DNA of 64,000 bases from Pseudomonas hormoni (GTDB taxonomy: Bacteria > Pseudomonadota > Gammaproteobacteria > Pseudomonadales > Pseudomonadaceae), in assembly GCF_018502625.1 (NCBI RefSeq), contig NZ_CP075566.1:6417492-6481491 (forward strand), given 5' to 3'. This document shows, piece by piece, positions 62,421 to 64,000 of this stretch. The notes beneath the pieces are model-generated. The model was not told where the DNA came from. It searched no databases and saw nothing but the letters and a program-made list of their open reading frames with translations. The first letter of the stretch is position 1. Each line of letters starts with the position of its first letter. Made by a program: the position numbers and the translations under genes.

Positions 62421-63914
62421 ATGAGCCTTATCCCGCATTTGATCAACGGCGAACTGGTGACCGAAGACGGTCGCACGGCCGACGTGTTCAACCCGTCCAC
62501 TGGCCAGGCGATCCACAAGCTGCCATTGGCCAGCCGCGAAACCATTCAAAAAGCCATCGATTCGGCCAAGGCTGCGTTCCCGGCCTGGCGCAACACGCCA
62601 CCGGCCAAACGTGCGCAGGTGATGTTCCGCTTCAAGCAATTGCTGGAGCAGAACGAAGCGCGTATCGCGCAATTGATCAGCGAAGAGCACGGCAAGACCC
62701 TGGAAGACGCTGCCGGTGAGCTGAAGCGCGGTATCGAGAACGTCGAGTTCGCGTGCGCAGCGCCGGAAATCCTCAAGGGTGAATACAGCCGTAACGTCGG
62801 CCCGAATATTGATGCCTGGTCGGACTTCCAGCCGTTGGGCGTGGTTGCCGGGATCACTCCGTTCAACTTCCCGGCGATGGTGCCGCTGTGGATGTATCCG
62901 CTGGCGATCGTCTGCGGCAACTGCTTCATCCTCAAACCGTCCGAGCGTGATCCAAGCTCGACGCTGCTGATCGCTCAATTGTTGCTGGAAGCCGGTCTGC
63001 CGAAAGGCGTGCTGAGCGTTGTTCATGGTGACAAGGCTGCAGTGGACGCGCTGATCGAAGCGCCGGAAGTCAAAGCGTTGAGTTTCGTTGGCTCGACGCC
63101 GATTGCCGAATACATCTACGCCGAAGGCACCAAGCGCGGCAAACGCGTTCAGGCACTGGGCGGCGCGAAGAACCACGCGGTGCTGATGCCGGATGCAGAT
63201 CTGGATAACGCCGTCAGCGCACTGATGGGCGCGGCTTACGGTTCTTGCGGTGAGCGTTGCATGGCGATCTCGGTGGCCGTGTGCGTCGGTGATCAAGTGG
63301 CAGATGCGCTGGTGGCCAAACTGACTCCGCAGATCAAGGCGCTGAAAATCGGTGCGGGTACTTCTTGTGGTCTGGACATGGGGCCGCTGGTTTCCGGTCA
63401 GGCTCGCGACAAAGTCAGTGGCTATATAGAAGACGGCGTCTCTGCCGGTGCTTCTTTGGTGGTTGATGGTCGTGGTCTGAGCGTGGTCGGTCATGAGGAA
63501 GGGTTCTTCCTGGGCGGTTGCCTGTTCGATAACGTCACGCCAGAGATGCGTATCTATAAAGAAGAGATCTTTGGTCCTGTGCTTTGTGTCGTCCGGGTGA
63601 ACAGCCTGGAAGAAGCGATGCAACTGATCAACGATCACGAGTATGGCAACGGTACCTGCATCTTTACCCGTGATGGGGAAGCGGCGCGGTTGTTCTGCGA
63701 TGAGATCGAAGTCGGCATGGTCGGCGTCAACGTGCCGTTGCCGGTGCCGGTGGCTTATCACAGCTTTGGCGGCTGGAAGCGTTCGCTGTTCGGTGATCTG
63801 CATGCGTATGGCCCGGATGGCGTGCGCTTCTACACCCGTCGCAAAGCTATTACGCAGCGCTGGCCGCAGCGTGCGAGCCATGAAGCGTCGCAATTTGCGT
63901 TCCCTAGCTTGTAA
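62421..63914 (+). CDS. bauC: (Methyl)malonate-semialdehyde dehydrogenase, CoA-acylating
   Basis: Oxidises malonate semialdehyde with NAD and CoA to acetyl-CoA and CO2; the MmsA family also takes methylmalonate semialdehyde. 497 residues. FQPLGVVAGITPFNFPAMVP, ILKPSERDPSS, FVGSTPIAEYIY, and the MmsA-type catalytic cysteine 280 in YGSCGERCMAIS. Downstream of bauA in the same direction; together the two make beta-alanine into acetyl-CoA. mmsA is an alternative symbol. CAGGAG precedes the ATG at 62421. A strong hairpin follows. Confidence 0.93.
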   Translation: MSLIPHLINGELVTEDGRTADVFNPSTGQAIHKLPLASRETIQKAIDSAKAAFPAWRNTPPAKRAQVMFRFKQLLEQNEARIAQLISEEHGKTLEDAAGELKRGIENVEFACAAPEILKGEYSRNVGPNIDAWSDFQPLGVVAGITPFNFPAMVPLWMYPLAIVCGNCFILKPSERDPSSTLLIAQLLLEAGLPKGVLSVVHGDKAAVDALIEAPEVKALSFVGSTPIAEYIYAEGTKRGKRVQALGGAKNHAVLMPDADLDNAVSALMGAAYGSCGERCMAISVAVCVGDQVADALVAKLTPQIKALKIGAGTSCGLDMGPLVSGQARDKVSGYIEDGVSAGASLVVDGRGLSVVGHEEGFFLGGCLFDNVTPEMRIYKEEIFGPVLCVVRVNSLEEAMQLINDHEYGNGTCIFTRDGEAARLFCDEIEVGMVGVNVPLPVPVAYHSFGGWKRSLFGDLHAYGPDGVRFYTRRKAITQRWPQRASHEASQFAFPSL

Positions 63915-63927
63915 GTAGAAGGGAAGA

Positions 63928-63955
63928 AGGCCGAGCCCCTTGGGGCGCGGCCTTC
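63928..63955 (+). terminator. Terminator after bauC
   Basis: AAGGCCG-A-GCCCC-TT-GGGGC-G-CGGCCTT, a 12-bp stem with one mismatch, 14 nt beyond the stop and followed by CGTGTTTCTGGGCTTTTT. Confidence 0.85.
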
Positions 63956-64000
63956 GTGTTTCTGGGCTTTTTGACCTATATGACAGAAATGTGAAATTAA

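Overview
The window is chromosomal DNA from a Pseudomonas, most likely of the P. fluorescens group. Evidence: high GC, a gene order matching the conserved aroQ-accB-accC-prmA-dusB-fis-purH-purD, dsbD, ctpL, gcbA and speA neighbourhood of pseudomonads (PA4839-PA4855 in PAO1 numbering, from memory), and many REP-type palindromes with the repeated cores GGGAGCTTGCTCCC, GAGCTTGCTCGCG and GGGCTTGCCCGCG. No rRNA, tRNA, CRISPR array, insertion sequence or prophage was recognised.

Layout. From 1 to 14.3 kb is a minus-strand housekeeping block: purD (partial), purH, fis, dusB, a zinc-ribbon/DUF3426 protein, prmA, accC, accB, aroQ, dsbD, a ctpL-like chemoreceptor and the diguanylate cyclase gcbA. From 14.6 to 17.4 kb is a compact four-gene plus-strand operon built around an orphan type VI secretion hcp. 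It separates gcbA from the DUF2333-nudix-SUI1-speA block (17.6-22.0 kb) that normally lies nearby. A second type VI fragment follows speA: a short VgrG without a visible spike needle, a DUF4123 adaptor and a lipoprotein esterase (22.2-25.2 kb).

From 25 to 40.6 kb come a MATE exporter, a small membrane protein, a MazG-like pyrophosphohydrolase with cmoM, two DUF4136 lipoproteins, a PAS histidine kinase, a MaoC/FabG/FadI fatty-acid trio with an AraC regulator, a dCache chemoreceptor and a RIO kinase. From 40.8 to 45.8 kb is an MFS transporter and a copper block: copA-cueR and a separate copZ, each with its own CueR-type 19-bp-spacer promoter, flanking a small secreted protein of unknown function.

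From 45.9 to 64 kb are a Bcr/CflA exporter, an unusually short minus-strand gene (56 aa), an ABM monooxygenase/zinc-type reductase pair with a divergent LysR gene, an ArsR-like regulator with an MFS permease, two purine-salvage deaminases (adenine and 8-oxoguanine type) around a ChaA-like antiporter, a MerR/SDR pair with a divergent MerR-type promoter, an AT-richer gap with DnaA-box-like sequences, a TetR/YigZ pair, and the beta-alanine catabolic genes bauR, bauA and bauC with a clear bauR-type operator and a terminator after bauC.

The best candidate for something new is the orphan hcp operon at 14.6-17.4 kb, followed by the truncated VgrG/DUF4123 locus. Family names rest on recognised motifs and gene order, not on database searches.
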